From: Geobacteraceae bacterium
GTDB taxonomy: Bacteria; Desulfobacterota; Desulfuromonadia; Geobacterales; Geobacteraceae
Direction of reading: 5' to 3'
NCBI GenBank assembly: GCA_009773645.1
Contig: WSYB01000018.1
Span: forward strand, 117,452 to 181,451
DNA: 64,000 nucleotides
Both the position numbers and the translations under genes were made by a program. Below the pieces are notes generated by a model. It ran no database searches and was not told where the DNA came from. It worked only from the letters and a program-made list of their open reading frames with translations. Below are positions 50,167 to 58,102 of the stretch, piece after piece. The first letter of the stretch is position 1, and the number at the start of each line of letters is the position of its first letter.

Positions 50167-50199
50167 ATATCATGCGTGATATCAGGCCCCGGCTTTTTT
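50152..50199 (+). terminator. Terminator of the second GEMM riboswitch
   Basis: AGCCGGG (50152-50158) pairs with CCCGGCT (50188-50194) followed by Ts; an inner ATATCA/TGATAT pair extends the stem. The 5' arm is shared with the aptamer, as in the first copy. Confidence 0.85.
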
Positions 50200-50254
50200 A
50201 TGCCCGGAAACGACGCGGAAGCGTGTGATTCAAACAGGGACGGAGGAAACGAGA

Positions 50255-52333
50255 ATGAAAGGAAGGAATGTTTGTTGGAGTTTGCTGTATGCGTTGCTGC
50301 TGGTTGTGCTCGTGACAGGCTTCGGCCATGCCGAGATGTATGGCGGCGTGAAGCAGAAGGTCCGTTACCGGGAAGGGGAGCTCATCGTCAAATACAAGGA
50401 TGATGTCTCTGAGGACGGCAAGGTGCTGAGCCGCCACAGACACGGCTCCGCAAAAAAGAGGGGGTTTCGCGATCTGCGCCTGGAGCATGTGAAGCTGAAG
50501 CAGGGCCAGAGTGTGGAGGAGGCCCTCAAAGAGTACGAGTCGGACGCTGATGTGGAATACGCCGAGCCGGACTATGTTGTGGAGACCATGAATACCCCGT
50601 ATGATCCGCAATTTCCCAGCCTGTGGGGATTAGCCAAAATCAATGCCCCGGCGGCGTGGGATACTTCCACGGGGAGCAGCAACGTCGTGGTTGCGATAAT
50701 TGACACCGGCGTCGATCACAACCATGGGGATCTCAAGGCCAACCTGTGGGTAAACACGGCGGAGGTGAACGGGCAGTCCGGTGTTGATGACGACGGGGAC
50801 GGCGTCGTGGACGACATTTACGGCTACAATGCCGTAGCGAACAGCGGCAATCCCATGGACGACAATTCCCACGGCACCCATGTCGCCGGCACCATCGGCG
50901 CGGTCGGCAACAACGGCATCGGTGTGGCGGGGGTAAACTGGAACGCCAGGATCATGGCCTGCAAGTTTCTCGGTGCGACCGGTTCCGGATACACGTCTGA
51001 TGCGATAGAGTGTCTCCAGTACATAAAGAACATGAAGGCCCGCGGCGTGAATATCGTCGCCACCAACAACAGCTGGGGCGGCTCCGGTTATTCCCAGGCC
51101 CTTTATGACGCTATCAGCAGCCAGCGGGACATCCTCTTTATTGCCGCTGCCGGGAATGCCACGGCCAACAACGACACGACCCTGACATATCCGGCGGACT
51201 ATAACCTTCCGAACATCATTGCGGTTGCCGCCACCACTTCCTCGGACGGCCTGGCCTCCTTTTCCAATTACGGGCGGCGGACCGTCCACGTGGGGGCGCC
51301 GGGTTACAGCATTCTGAGCACGGTACCCAATAATGCCTACGGGTATAAATCGGGCACCTCCATGGCCACCCCCCACGTTACCGGCCTGGCGGCGCTCATC
51401 AAGGCGAAGGATATGACGTCAGACTGGCGGGGGATAAAGAACCTCATCCTCTCCAGCGGCGATCCTCTGCCCGCGTTGGCCGGCAAGAGTGTTACCGGCA
51501 GGCGCATTAACGCCTTCGGGGCGCTGACCTGCCTTGACAGCCGGGCCTTTTCCGCCCTGAAATTTCCCACTACCATTCAGGTCGGCGTCCCTGCACTACT
51601 TTCAGCACTTAGCATCAACTGCGGGCAACCTCTGGGCCCCGTAACCGTGGCCCTTTCCGGCGGAGAGGTCATCATGCTCCATGATGACGGCGTTTCCCCC
51701 GACCCTGCCGCCGGCGACGGGGTATTTACTGCTACTTACATCCCTCCCCGCGCCTATGAAACCTTCACGTTTTCTTCCCCCGCCGGTTCCGATACGGTCA
51801 GCAATATTGCCCCGCTCGCCATCACCACCACCCTTACGTCTGCCACCCTGGGGACTTACTACTCCAAGACGCTCGCCGCCAGCGGTGGGATAAAACCTTA
51901 TGCATGGGCGTTGACCGCGGGAGGCCTCCCGCCGGGACTGACGCTCAAAGCCTCAACGGGAGCCATCTCAGGAACACCAACGACTGCCGGTGCATTTAAC
52001 TTCACCGTCCAGGTTAAGGATGCCCGGGGGACCACGGCGACCAAACCCCTCGCCATGAGCGTCGTCATTGGGCAGCTGACCATCAGCACCTCCTCCCTGA
52101 CTGGCGGGGCGGTCGGCACTAACTATTCCAGGGCGCTGGCGGCCATCGGCGGTGTGAAACCGTACGCGTGGTCTTTGACAGCGGGAAGCCTGCCGCCGGG
52201 ATTGATCTTGAACGCCTCGACAGGGGGGATCTCGGGAATACCCACAAAAGCAGGGAGCTACGGCTTTACCATCCAGGTGAAGGACGCTCGCGGAACCACG
52301 GCTGCCAAGACACTGACCATAAATATAATATAG
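50255..52333 (+). CDS. Secreted subtilisin-like serine protease (S8) with putative Ig-fold repeats
   Basis: A 692-residue exported protease. Signal peptide about 1-27 (ends GHA); propeptide about 35-110 (inhibitor I9-like, EGELIVKYKDD...). Catalytic triad: Asp in AIIDTGVDHNHGD, His in NSHGTHVAGTIG, Ser in GTSMATPHVTG. The C-terminus has two homologous He_PIG-type repeats (YSKTLAASGGIKPYAWALTA and YSRALAAIGGVKPYAWSLTA). CGGAGG precedes the ATG. A cyclic-dinucleotide riboswitch controls it. Confidence 0.93.
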   Translation: MKGRNVCWSLLYALLLVVLVTGFGHAEMYGGVKQKVRYREGELIVKYKDDVSEDGKVLSRHRHGSAKKRGFRDLRLEHVKLKQGQSVEEALKEYESDADVEYAEPDYVVETMNTPYDPQFPSLWGLAKINAPAAWDTSTGSSNVVVAIIDTGVDHNHGDLKANLWVNTAEVNGQSGVDDDGDGVVDDIYGYNAVANSGNPMDDNSHGTHVAGTIGAVGNNGIGVAGVNWNARIMACKFLGATGSGYTSDAIECLQYIKNMKARGVNIVATNNSWGGSGYSQALYDAISSQRDILFIAAAGNATANNDTTLTYPADYNLPNIIAVAATTSSDGLASFSNYGRRTVHVGAPGYSILSTVPNNAYGYKSGTSMATPHVTGLAALIKAKDMTSDWRGIKNLILSSGDPLPALAGKSVTGRRINAFGALTCLDSRAFSALKFPTTIQVGVPALLSALSINCGQPLGPVTVALSGGEVIMLHDDGVSPDPAAGDGVFTATYIPPRAYETFTFSSPAGSDTVSNIAPLAITTTLTSATLGTYYSKTLAASGGIKPYAWALTAGGLPPGLTLKASTGAISGTPTTAGAFNFTVQVKDARGTTATKPLAMSVVIGQLTISTSSLTGGAVGTNYSRALAAIGGVKPYAWSLTAGSLPPGLILNASTGGISGIPTKAGSYGFTIQVKDARGTTAAKTLTINII

Positions 52334-52372
52334 GCCCGACCGGCAGCATTACACATACCCTTGCCGATTCAT

Positions 52373-52400
52373 GGAGACGCCCCGCAGGGGCGTCTCTACC
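52373..52400. repeat. GGAGACGCCCC inverted repeat
   Basis: GGAGACGCCCC-GCAG-GGGCGTCTC followed by TACC, a short palindrome between the convergent subtilase and draG genes, overlapping the draG stop region. Resembles half of the GTAGGGGC element. Confidence 0.7.
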
Positions 52401-53286
52401 TTCCTTTCATACCCGTTGGCGACATCGTAATGAGCCGTTCAGCCAGCGTGACAACGTCTTCCATTACCTTTCGGTCCATCTTCCTGATCCACCGCTTCGG
52501 GATGTTTTCCATGCCATAGTAAGCCCCGGCCAGCGCGCCGGCAATGGCGCCGGTGGTGTCCGCGTCACCCCCCTGGTTGACCGTTCCCACGAGGCACTCT
52601 TCGAAATCCCGTGCCTTGAAAAAGTAGTGGAACACCGTCTGCATGGTGTCCACCACGTAGCCGGTCGACAGACCCCGGTAGGGGTCGAAACGAAAGTTCG
52701 GGTATTCCGTTATAAGACCCTCAAGCTCCCTCCTCATCCTCGCCTTGGAGAAACCGAGCACGGCCAGGTGCACCAGCCTGCCGAAGTAAACGCAGGCCGC
52801 GTCGGAAAGGGGATGGTTGTGGGTCAGATGAGCCTGGGCAACGGCATATTTCTCAAGAAGCGCATCATCCCCCATGGTAAAGAGGGCCACCGGCAACAGC
52901 CGCATGACGGCGCCATTGCCTGCATCCCACTGGTTGAAAGGGGTTTCCAGCTCCCCTTTCAGCATGTAGTTCCGAATACCCTTGCGGCAGGTGTCACCCA
53001 CATCGATCGGTTTGGTCTTCAGCCAGGCGGCGAACCGCCCGGCAATCCCCTGCAGGTCCCAACCGCCTGCCGCGACAATAGCGCGGGCCACGCAGAGGGA
53101 CATCTCGGTGTCGTCGGTCACCTGACCGGCCTTCAGCCGCAGCCAGCCACCGCCGACGATCTCTTCGAGCCTGCCGTACTTTGCCTTGATCTCGTGCGCC
53201 GTCAAGAATTCCACCGGTGCGCCGAGGGCGTCGCCGACGGCAAGGCCGATAAAGGCGGCTTTTACGCGCGACAGTATTTCCTGCAT
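52396..53286 (-). CDS. draG: ADP-ribosyl-[dinitrogen reductase] hydrolase DraG
   Basis: A 296-residue ADP-ribosylglycohydrolase that removes ADP-ribose from NifH Arg99. Binuclear metal ligands: AGQVTDDTEMSL near the N-terminus and [22 protein letters not shown] near the C-terminus. The best start is the ATG at 53286 (MQEILSRVKAAFIGLAVGDALG); no good ribosome site is visible and the longer frame reads through a 7-bp array. No sigma-54 site or attenuator seen upstream, so it is probably not co-regulated with draT. Confidence 0.92.
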   Translation of the reverse strand: MQEILSRVKAAFIGLAVGDALGAPVEFLTAHEIKAKYGRLEEIVGGGWLRLKAGQVTDDTEMSLCVARAIVAAGGWDLQGIAGRFAAWLKTKPIDVGDTCRKGIRNYMLKGELETPFNQWDAGNGAVMRLLPVALFTMGDDALLEKYAVAQAHLTHNHPLSDAACVYFGRLVHLAVLGFSKARMRRELEGLITEYPNFRFDPYRGLSTGYVVDTMQTVFHYFFKARDFEECLVGTVNQGGDADTTGAIAGALAGAYYGMENIPKRWIRKMDRKVMEDVVTLAERLITMSPTGMKGR

Positions 53287-53332
53287 GTCATAGTGATCGG
53301 CCACACGGGGAAGGATGCAATAAGCACACCCT

Positions 53333-53409
53333 GTGAAGAGTGAGGGGTGAGGAGTGAAGAGGGAAGCGGAAAAGCTCTTTCGCCTCACCCCTCACGCCTC
53401 ACCCCTCAC
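53333..53409. repeat. 7-bp periodic array (GTGAAGA/GTGAGGG type), hairpin
   Basis: Eleven heptamers: GTGAAGA, GTGAGGG, GTGAGGA, GTGAAGA, GGGAAGC, GGAAAAG, CTCTTTC, GCCTCAC, CCCTCAC, GCCTCAC, CCCTCAC. Halves are complementary. Lies between draG and the nifB leader. Confidence 0.88.
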
Positions 53410-53529
53410 GTTCATTTGTGCCTAAATAATAATCATATTTTGCAAAATTAGGCAGGCAGAGGCGTTCAGGTTGAATTGAAAAACTGTGAAACATGGCAAT
53501 TTTAAAGGGATTGCCATTTAATGAAATTC

Positions 53530-53545
53530 TGGCACGCTTAATGCC
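53530..53545 (+). promoter_or_regulatory. Sigma-54 promoter of nifB
   Basis: TGGCACGCTTAATGCC has GG and GC at -24/-12 spacing. Start predicted near 53556. Confidence 0.88.
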
Positions 53546-53562
53546 TTTACACAGACATACCC

Positions 53563-53626
53563 GATACAAGGAAGTATCCGGAAACAGGCAACGAGGCCCG
53601 GCGGAAATCACTACCGCCGGGTCTTT
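53563..53626 (+). terminator. First ANTAR-type attenuator in the nifB leader
   Basis: Two classical hexaloops: GATAC-AAGGAA-GTATC (53563-53578) and GGC-AACGAG-GCC (53587-53598), both with A1 and G4, separated by 8 nt. The second overlaps the terminator GCCCGGCGG...CCGCCGGGTCTTTTC. This is the clearest dual-hexaloop ANTAR site in the window. Confidence 0.87.
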
Positions 53627-53632
53627 TCAGTT

Positions 53633-53677
53633 CGGCAAAGGCGCTGACCATAAAGGTTCAGCGCCTTTTTTCACGTC
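53633..53677 (+). terminator. Second ANTAR-type attenuator in the nifB leader
   Basis: CGGC-AAAGGC-GCTG (53633-53646) is a hexaloop with A1 and G4 and one G-U pair, overlapping a second terminator (GGCGCTGA...TTCAGCGCC then TTTTTT). It stands just 7 nt beyond the first terminator and has no separate first hairpin. Confidence 0.82.
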
Positions 53678-53697
53678 GTCTGCTCAGGAGGTTAATC

Positions 53698-54558
53698 ATG
53701 GCGAATGCGTGCAATCAGAGAAAAAATATCCAGGGGCATCCCTGTTTCGGCGGCAATCACCACAAGAATGGCCGTATGCATCTGGCGGTAGCTCCCACGT
53801 GCAACATCAAATGCGGCTACTGCTCGCGCCGCCACGACTGCGCCAACGAATCGCGCCCCGGCGTCACCAGTAGGCTCCTCACTCCCCAGGACGCCATCGC
53901 CAAGGTGCGGGAGGTGATGGCCAGTGAAATAACGGGTCCGATCATCAAGGTGATAGGGATAGCGGGACCCGGCGATCCGCTGGCCAACGAGGAGACCTTC
54001 GAGACCTTCCGGCTGGTGGGGGAAGAGTTTCCCCATCTTATCAAATGCATGAGCACCAACGGCCTTCTCCTGCCGGAGAAGATCGACCTTCTCCAGGAAC
54101 TCGACCTGCACAGCCTGACCGTCACCATCAACGCCCTCGATCCGGAGGTCGGCGCCAAGATATACAGCCATATTCTCTATCACGGGAGACGATACGCCGG
54201 AGAAGAAGCGGCAAGAATCCTGATCTCCAACCAGTTGGAAGGATTGAGAAAGGCTGCCGGGTACGGCATGACCATCAAGGTGAACACGGTTCTCATCCCC
54301 GGTGTAAACGACGACCAGGTGCCGCTCATCGGGTTGAAAGTGAAGGAGCTGGGGGCATTTGTCATGAACGTGATGCCGCTCATCCCCCAGGCGGACTTTG
54401 CGGATGTTGTCCCTCCTGCCCCGGAACGGCTTGAAGAGGTGCGCAGGGCCAACGAAAAGATCATCGGCCAGTTCAAGCATTGCCGGCAATGCCGGGCAGA
54501 CGCCGTCGGCCTGATCGGTCAGGACGTCAAATTTGCCGAGGCGGGGTGCGCGATTTAA
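53698..54558 (+). CDS. nifB: NifB radical SAM FeMo-cofactor synthase (short form)
   Basis: A 286-residue radical SAM enzyme that builds NifB-co (the 8Fe-9S-C core). Cys35, Cys39 and Cys42 (CNIKCGYC) bind the SAM cluster; HPCFGGNHH near the start and CRQCRADAVGLIGQD near the end supply ligands for the other clusters. It lacks the C-terminal NifX-like domain of long NifB proteins; such a domain is encoded separately at 44461. Strong AGGAGG site. Followed by a GNAT gene. Confidence 0.96.
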   Translation: MANACNQRKNIQGHPCFGGNHHKNGRMHLAVAPTCNIKCGYCSRRHDCANESRPGVTSRLLTPQDAIAKVREVMASEITGPIIKVIGIAGPGDPLANEETFETFRLVGEEFPHLIKCMSTNGLLLPEKIDLLQELDLHSLTVTINALDPEVGAKIYSHILYHGRRYAGEEAARILISNQLEGLRKAAGYGMTIKVNTVLIPGVNDDQVPLIGLKVKELGAFVMNVMPLIPQADFADVVPPAPERLEEVRRANEKIIGQFKHCRQCRADAVGLIGQDVKFAEAGCAI

Positions 54559-54560
54559 CC

Positions 54561-54615
54561 GTAGGGCAGACCTGCGCGTCTGCCGATAAACAGGGCGAAC
54601 AGAGGGTTCGCCCCT
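54561..54615. repeat. Degenerate GTAGGGC two-hairpin repeat
   Basis: GTAGGGCAGACCTGCGCGTCTGCC forms one hairpin and AGGGCGAAC...GTTCGCCC another; the plan matches the GTAGGGGC family but the stems have different sequence. Confidence 0.7.
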
Positions 54616-54630
54616 TTAAAACCGAGAACC

Positions 54631-55440
54631 ATGGAAATCGACCGGTTTAAACATTACGACGTGGATTTTTTTCTGGAGCTTGCCACCGCCGAAGGGTGGA
54701 TCTGCGACAGGTGGGAGTTCGATTTTCTCATTAATGCTTTTCCCGAAGGGTGTCTGGTCTGCCGGGAGAGTGGGCGCGCCGCTGCTTTTGTTACCGGCAT
54801 TACATATGGTAAAAGCGGTTGGATCGGCAACCTCCTTGTTCGGAAGGATTTGCGCGGCAAAGGAACGGGAAGCGCCCTGCTGAAGAGGGTTCTTGCCGTT
54901 CTGGGAACCGCAGGGACAGAAACCGTCTGGCTGACCGCTTCAGAGGCGGGAAAATCCATCTATGAAAAGCTCGGATTTACTGCGGTTGACGTCATCAAGC
55001 GCTGGAGGGGTACGGGGGCGGATAGCAATGGTGCGGAAGCTGGTGCCATTTCTCTTGTTGATATCCTTGCAATGGACGAGGCTGGGTGGGGTGACAGACG
55101 GGAAGCCATAATCGGCGCGGTGACGGCGAGGAGTACCGTTTTCGGGCTCCGGGACGGTTTCCTCGTCAGCCAGAAATGCGGCATTGACGTTCAACTGGGT
55201 CCGTGGGGGTGCCGAAACGGCGAAGCTGCGGGAACTCTACTGGATTGCGCCCTTGCAAAAGTCGAGGTGGGCGCCGGTATATTTCTGGATGTCCCGGTCG
55301 GGAATATCGCTGCGGCATCTCTCTTGCGTACCCGCGGTTTCTCCATTGAAGGGAGCGCCACCCTCATGTATCTGGGACTAGCGCCGGCTTACCATCCTGA
55401 ACGCATATACGCCCTGGCCAGCATGGGGAGTATGGGGTGA
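54631..55440 (+). CDS. GNAT family N-acetyltransferase (two-domain)
   Basis: A 269-residue protein. The first GNAT domain (about 1-135) has the acetyl-CoA loop LLVRKDLRGKGTGSALL and YEKLGFTAVDVIKRW; the second (about 150-265) is a weaker GNAT-like half ending with FLDVPVGNIAAASLLRTRGF. Related to YitF/GCN5-type enzymes. It follows nifB by 72 bp, so it may be nif-regulated; its substrate is unknown. Confidence 0.85.
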   Translation: MEIDRFKHYDVDFFLELATAEGWICDRWEFDFLINAFPEGCLVCRESGRAAAFVTGITYGKSGWIGNLLVRKDLRGKGTGSALLKRVLAVLGTAGTETVWLTASEAGKSIYEKLGFTAVDVIKRWRGTGADSNGAEAGAISLVDILAMDEAGWGDRREAIIGAVTARSTVFGLRDGFLVSQKCGIDVQLGPWGCRNGEAAGTLLDCALAKVEVGAGIFLDVPVGNIAAASLLRTRGFSIEGSATLMYLGLAPAYHPERIYALASMGSMG

Positions 55441-55596
55441 CAGGATAATCTGCTCCGCAAAGAGTGCCCATTTTGAAATGTCATGTCGGCAGGTGAATTT
55501 TAGTAAAATTGAAATTATTTGACTAAATTTTAAGCAATTATCCCTTGCTAATCACAATTTGTTTTTGTTATCATGCGCCCTTGCTTATAGTGTGAA

Positions 55597-55622
55597 CATC
55601 CGGACTTTCCGGATGGAAACTA
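55597..55622. repeat. CATCCGGA palindrome (third copy)
   Basis: CATCCGGA-CTT-TCCGGATG followed by GAAACTA, about 55 bp ahead of etfB. An AT-rich stretch (55490-55575) precedes it; no gene is seen in 55441-55675. Confidence 0.85.
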
Positions 55623-55675
55623 GATAGCGTAAATTATTCAGCAGAGCATCCACCCATCCATCGAGAGGTTTTCCT

Positions 55676-56488
55676 ATGCTTGTAGTAGCCTGCATCAAAC
55701 AGGTTCCCGATACGACGCAAGTGCAGATCGACCCGGTAACCAACACGCTTGTGAGGGAAGGGATACCTTTCATCGTCAATCCGTACGATACCCACGCCCT
55801 TGAGGAAGCCTTGCGGTTCAAAGACCGTTTCGGCTTCCGTGTTGCGGCCATTTCCATGGGGCCTCCCAACTCTGAAGCCACGTTGCGGAAGGCCCTTGCA
55901 CTGGGTGTCGACGAGACGATCCTCCTTTCCGACCGCTGTTTCGGAGGGGCGGACACCCTGGCCACAAGCAACGTGTTGGCGTCCGCAATCCGGCGTCTGC
56001 AGGAACAGGAAGAGGTGGGGATCGTTATATGCGGCAAGCAGACCATTGATGGCGACACCGCCCAGGTGGGGCCCGGCATAGCCACCAGGTTGGGATTTTC
56101 CCAACTGACGCTCGTTGACCGGATCGAGCATCTCGACCGGGAGAAACGGACCATTCGGGTGCGGCGCAAGCTGGAAGGCCGGCACGAGATTGTCGAGGCT
56201 CCTCTGCCGGCGCTCCTTACCGTCGTGCGTGAGTTGAACCGCCCCCGCTACCCGTCGGTCCCGAAGCGCCTCGCCTCCCAGGAGACCGAGGTCAAGGTCT
56301 GGAGCAACGATGTTCTCCGCCTGGACGTCAACGCTATCGGTCTCAAGGGCTCTCCCACCTGGGTGAACCGGATATTTTCCCCGGAGCGGGACAAGGGGGA
56401 GATCATCGGCGATGGTGTTAACGACCCGGTGGCAACCGCCAACCTGTTGATCGACCGGCTGTTGAGCAAGGATTTATTGGCGCTATAA
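55676..56488 (+). CDS. etfB: Electron transfer flavoprotein beta subunit
   Basis: A 270-residue EtfB/FixA. VVACIKQVPDT at the start and the nucleotide-binding run ICGKQTIDGDTAQVGPGIA (about 119-137) are family motifs. Pairs with the EtfA that follows. With the membrane iron-sulfur oxidoreductase downstream it would shuttle electrons between acyl-CoA dehydrogenases and the quinone pool. No nif-type promoter is seen. Confidence 0.95.
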   Translation: MLVVACIKQVPDTTQVQIDPVTNTLVREGIPFIVNPYDTHALEEALRFKDRFGFRVAAISMGPPNSEATLRKALALGVDETILLSDRCFGGADTLATSNVLASAIRRLQEQEEVGIVICGKQTIDGDTAQVGPGIATRLGFSQLTLVDRIEHLDREKRTIRVRRKLEGRHEIVEAPLPALLTVVRELNRPRYPSVPKRLASQETEVKVWSNDVLRLDVNAIGLKGSPTWVNRIFSPERDKGEIIGDGVNDPVATANLLIDRLLSKDLLAL

Positions 56489-56588
56489 AGGCGTGAAAGC
56501 GCTATAAAGGCGTGAAAGGTGAAACGTGAAAGGTGAAACGTGATTAAAGGCTTTATTTGCCATTCACATTTCACTCTTCACCTTTCAC
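56480..56588. repeat. 19-bp tandem duplication and 7-bp periodic array
   Basis: GCGCTATAAAGGCGTGAAA occurs twice in tandem (56480-56517), duplicating the etfB stop region. Then eleven heptamers follow (56512-56588): GTGAAAG and GTGAAAC alternating, then CATTCAC, ATTTCAC, TCTTCAC, CTTTCAC on the return arm. Confidence 0.88.
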
Positions 56589-56611
56589 AAGATTTTTCCT
56601 AAGGAATCCAT

Positions 56612-57934
56612 ATGACCGAACCGAAAAAAACGCTAAAAAAGCCCCGCGGTGTAGCGTGCCTTGTCGAAGGGAAATGCATCGCCTGCGGTGCGCGCTGCCA
56701 GAGCGCCTGCCCGGTCAACGCCGTTGAGATGAACGACGCCGGAGAGCCGGTCATCATCACCGAGAAATGTATCGGCTGCGTCAAATGCGTCAAGGTCTGT
56801 CCTGCCCAGGCCATTGAGATGTATTTTACCCCCGAGGAACAGAAGATCCTCGACGAGCTCATGAAGCAGGGAGCAGCCGTCGAAGAAGTCGACGAAGAGG
56901 CCAGGGCTGTTGCCGAGAAGATCGCCGCCTACAGCGGGGTCTGGGTTTTTGTGGAGCAGACCGAAGGGGAACCTGCCAAGGTTTCCTGGGAGCTCCTCGG
57001 CAAGGGGCGTGAGCTGGCCGATGCCCTGTCGGTCGAACTGGCTGCCGTCATAGTCGGCGAAAAGGTCGAGCACCTTTGCAATGAGGCCTTCGCCTACGGC
57101 GCCGACAAGGCCTATCTCATCGATGCGCCGGTCTTCCGCCACTACCGGACCGAGTCGTACCTCAAGGCGGTCTGTCACCTCATCGACACCTACAAACCGG
57201 AGGTGGTCCTCATGGGGGCCACCGGTCTCGGCCGCGACCTGGCCGGAGCGGTCGCCACCGTCGTCAAGACCGGTCTCACCGCCGACTGCACCGGCCTCGC
57301 CATCGACGACAAACGGAACCTCATGCAGACCCGTCCCGCCTTTGGCGGCAACATCATGGCCACCATCATGTGCGACAAGTTCCGCCCCCAGATGGCCACC
57401 GTCCGTCCCCACGTCATGGCAATGCCCGTGAAGAAAGAGGGCGCCACCGGAACCATCGTCCGGGAGAGCTGTGAGGTACGAGAAGACGACATCCTAGTCA
57501 AGGTCCTGGAGATCATCAGCGACAAGAAGGGGAGAGACCAGGTGGACGTGGCTGGAGCCGAGTTCATTGTTTCAGGCGGTCGCGGGATGATGGGGAAAGA
57601 GAATTTTGCAATCCTGCAGGATCTGGCCGACGAACTGGGGGGAGTGGTCGGGGCGTCGCGTTCTGCCGTGGATGCGGGGTGGATGCCTCCCGAACGGCAG
57701 GTCGGGCAAACCGGCAAAACGGTCCGTCCCAAGATCTACGTCGCCTGCGGCATTTCCGGCGCCATCCAGCACCTGGTGGGGATGCAGGACTCCGACGTCG
57801 TTATCGCCATTAACCGGGACAAGGACGCCCCCATCTTTGAAGTGGCAACCTACGGCATCGTCGGCGACCTGTTCCAGATCATCCCGGCCATCACGCAACG
57901 GCTCCGGGAACTGAAGCAGCAAAAGAGTAAATAA
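56612..57934 (+). CDS. etfA: Electron transfer flavoprotein alpha subunit with ferredoxin domain
   Basis: A 440-residue EtfA. Residues about 15-75 are a 2[4Fe-4S] ferredoxin-like domain (KCIACGARCQSACPVNAVEM; CIGCVKCVKVCPAQAIEM). The ETF domain follows, with the FAD-binding signature GASRSAVDAGWMP and VACGISGAIQHLVGM near the end. Fe-S-bearing EtfA proteins occur in anaerobes with membrane ETF oxidoreductases. Confidence 0.95.
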   Translation: MTEPKKTLKKPRGVACLVEGKCIACGARCQSACPVNAVEMNDAGEPVIITEKCIGCVKCVKVCPAQAIEMYFTPEEQKILDELMKQGAAVEEVDEEARAVAEKIAAYSGVWVFVEQTEGEPAKVSWELLGKGRELADALSVELAAVIVGEKVEHLCNEAFAYGADKAYLIDAPVFRHYRTESYLKAVCHLIDTYKPEVVLMGATGLGRDLAGAVATVVKTGLTADCTGLAIDDKRNLMQTRPAFGGNIMATIMCDKFRPQMATVRPHVMAMPVKKEGATGTIVRESCEVREDDILVKVLEIISDKKGRDQVDVAGAEFIVSGGRGMMGKENFAILQDLADELGGVVGASRSAVDAGWMPPERQVGQTGKTVRPKIYVACGISGAIQHLVGMQDSDVVIAINRDKDAPIFEVATYGIVGDLFQIIPAITQRLRELKQQKSK

Positions 57935-57937
57935 TCT

Positions 57938-58070
57938 GCCACAGAGACACAGCGGCACGGAGAACAGCAAGACCATGAACGGACCGCGGACCAAGTCTGA
58001 AAAGGCGACTATCAAGGCTTTAAACAACAACTAAGCTTTTGAACCTCTGTGTCTCCGTGCCTCTGTGGCA
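57938..58070. repeat. MITE-like element with 8-bp periodic inverted ends (copy D)
   Basis: Left end CCACAGAG, ACACAGCG, GCACGGAG; right end CCTCTGTGTCTCCGTG then CCTCTGTGGC. Fills the gap between etfA and the oxidoreductase gene. Confidence 0.85.
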
Positions 58071-58102
58071 GATGTTGAATTCAATTATTACGAGGTTCCT
58101 AT

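Noticed and set aside
53286-53388. Upstream extension of DraG to 53388
   Set aside because: The extension is translated 7-bp repeat (FTPHPSLFTG) and lacks a ribosome site; family proteins begin near MQEILSRVKAAFIG.
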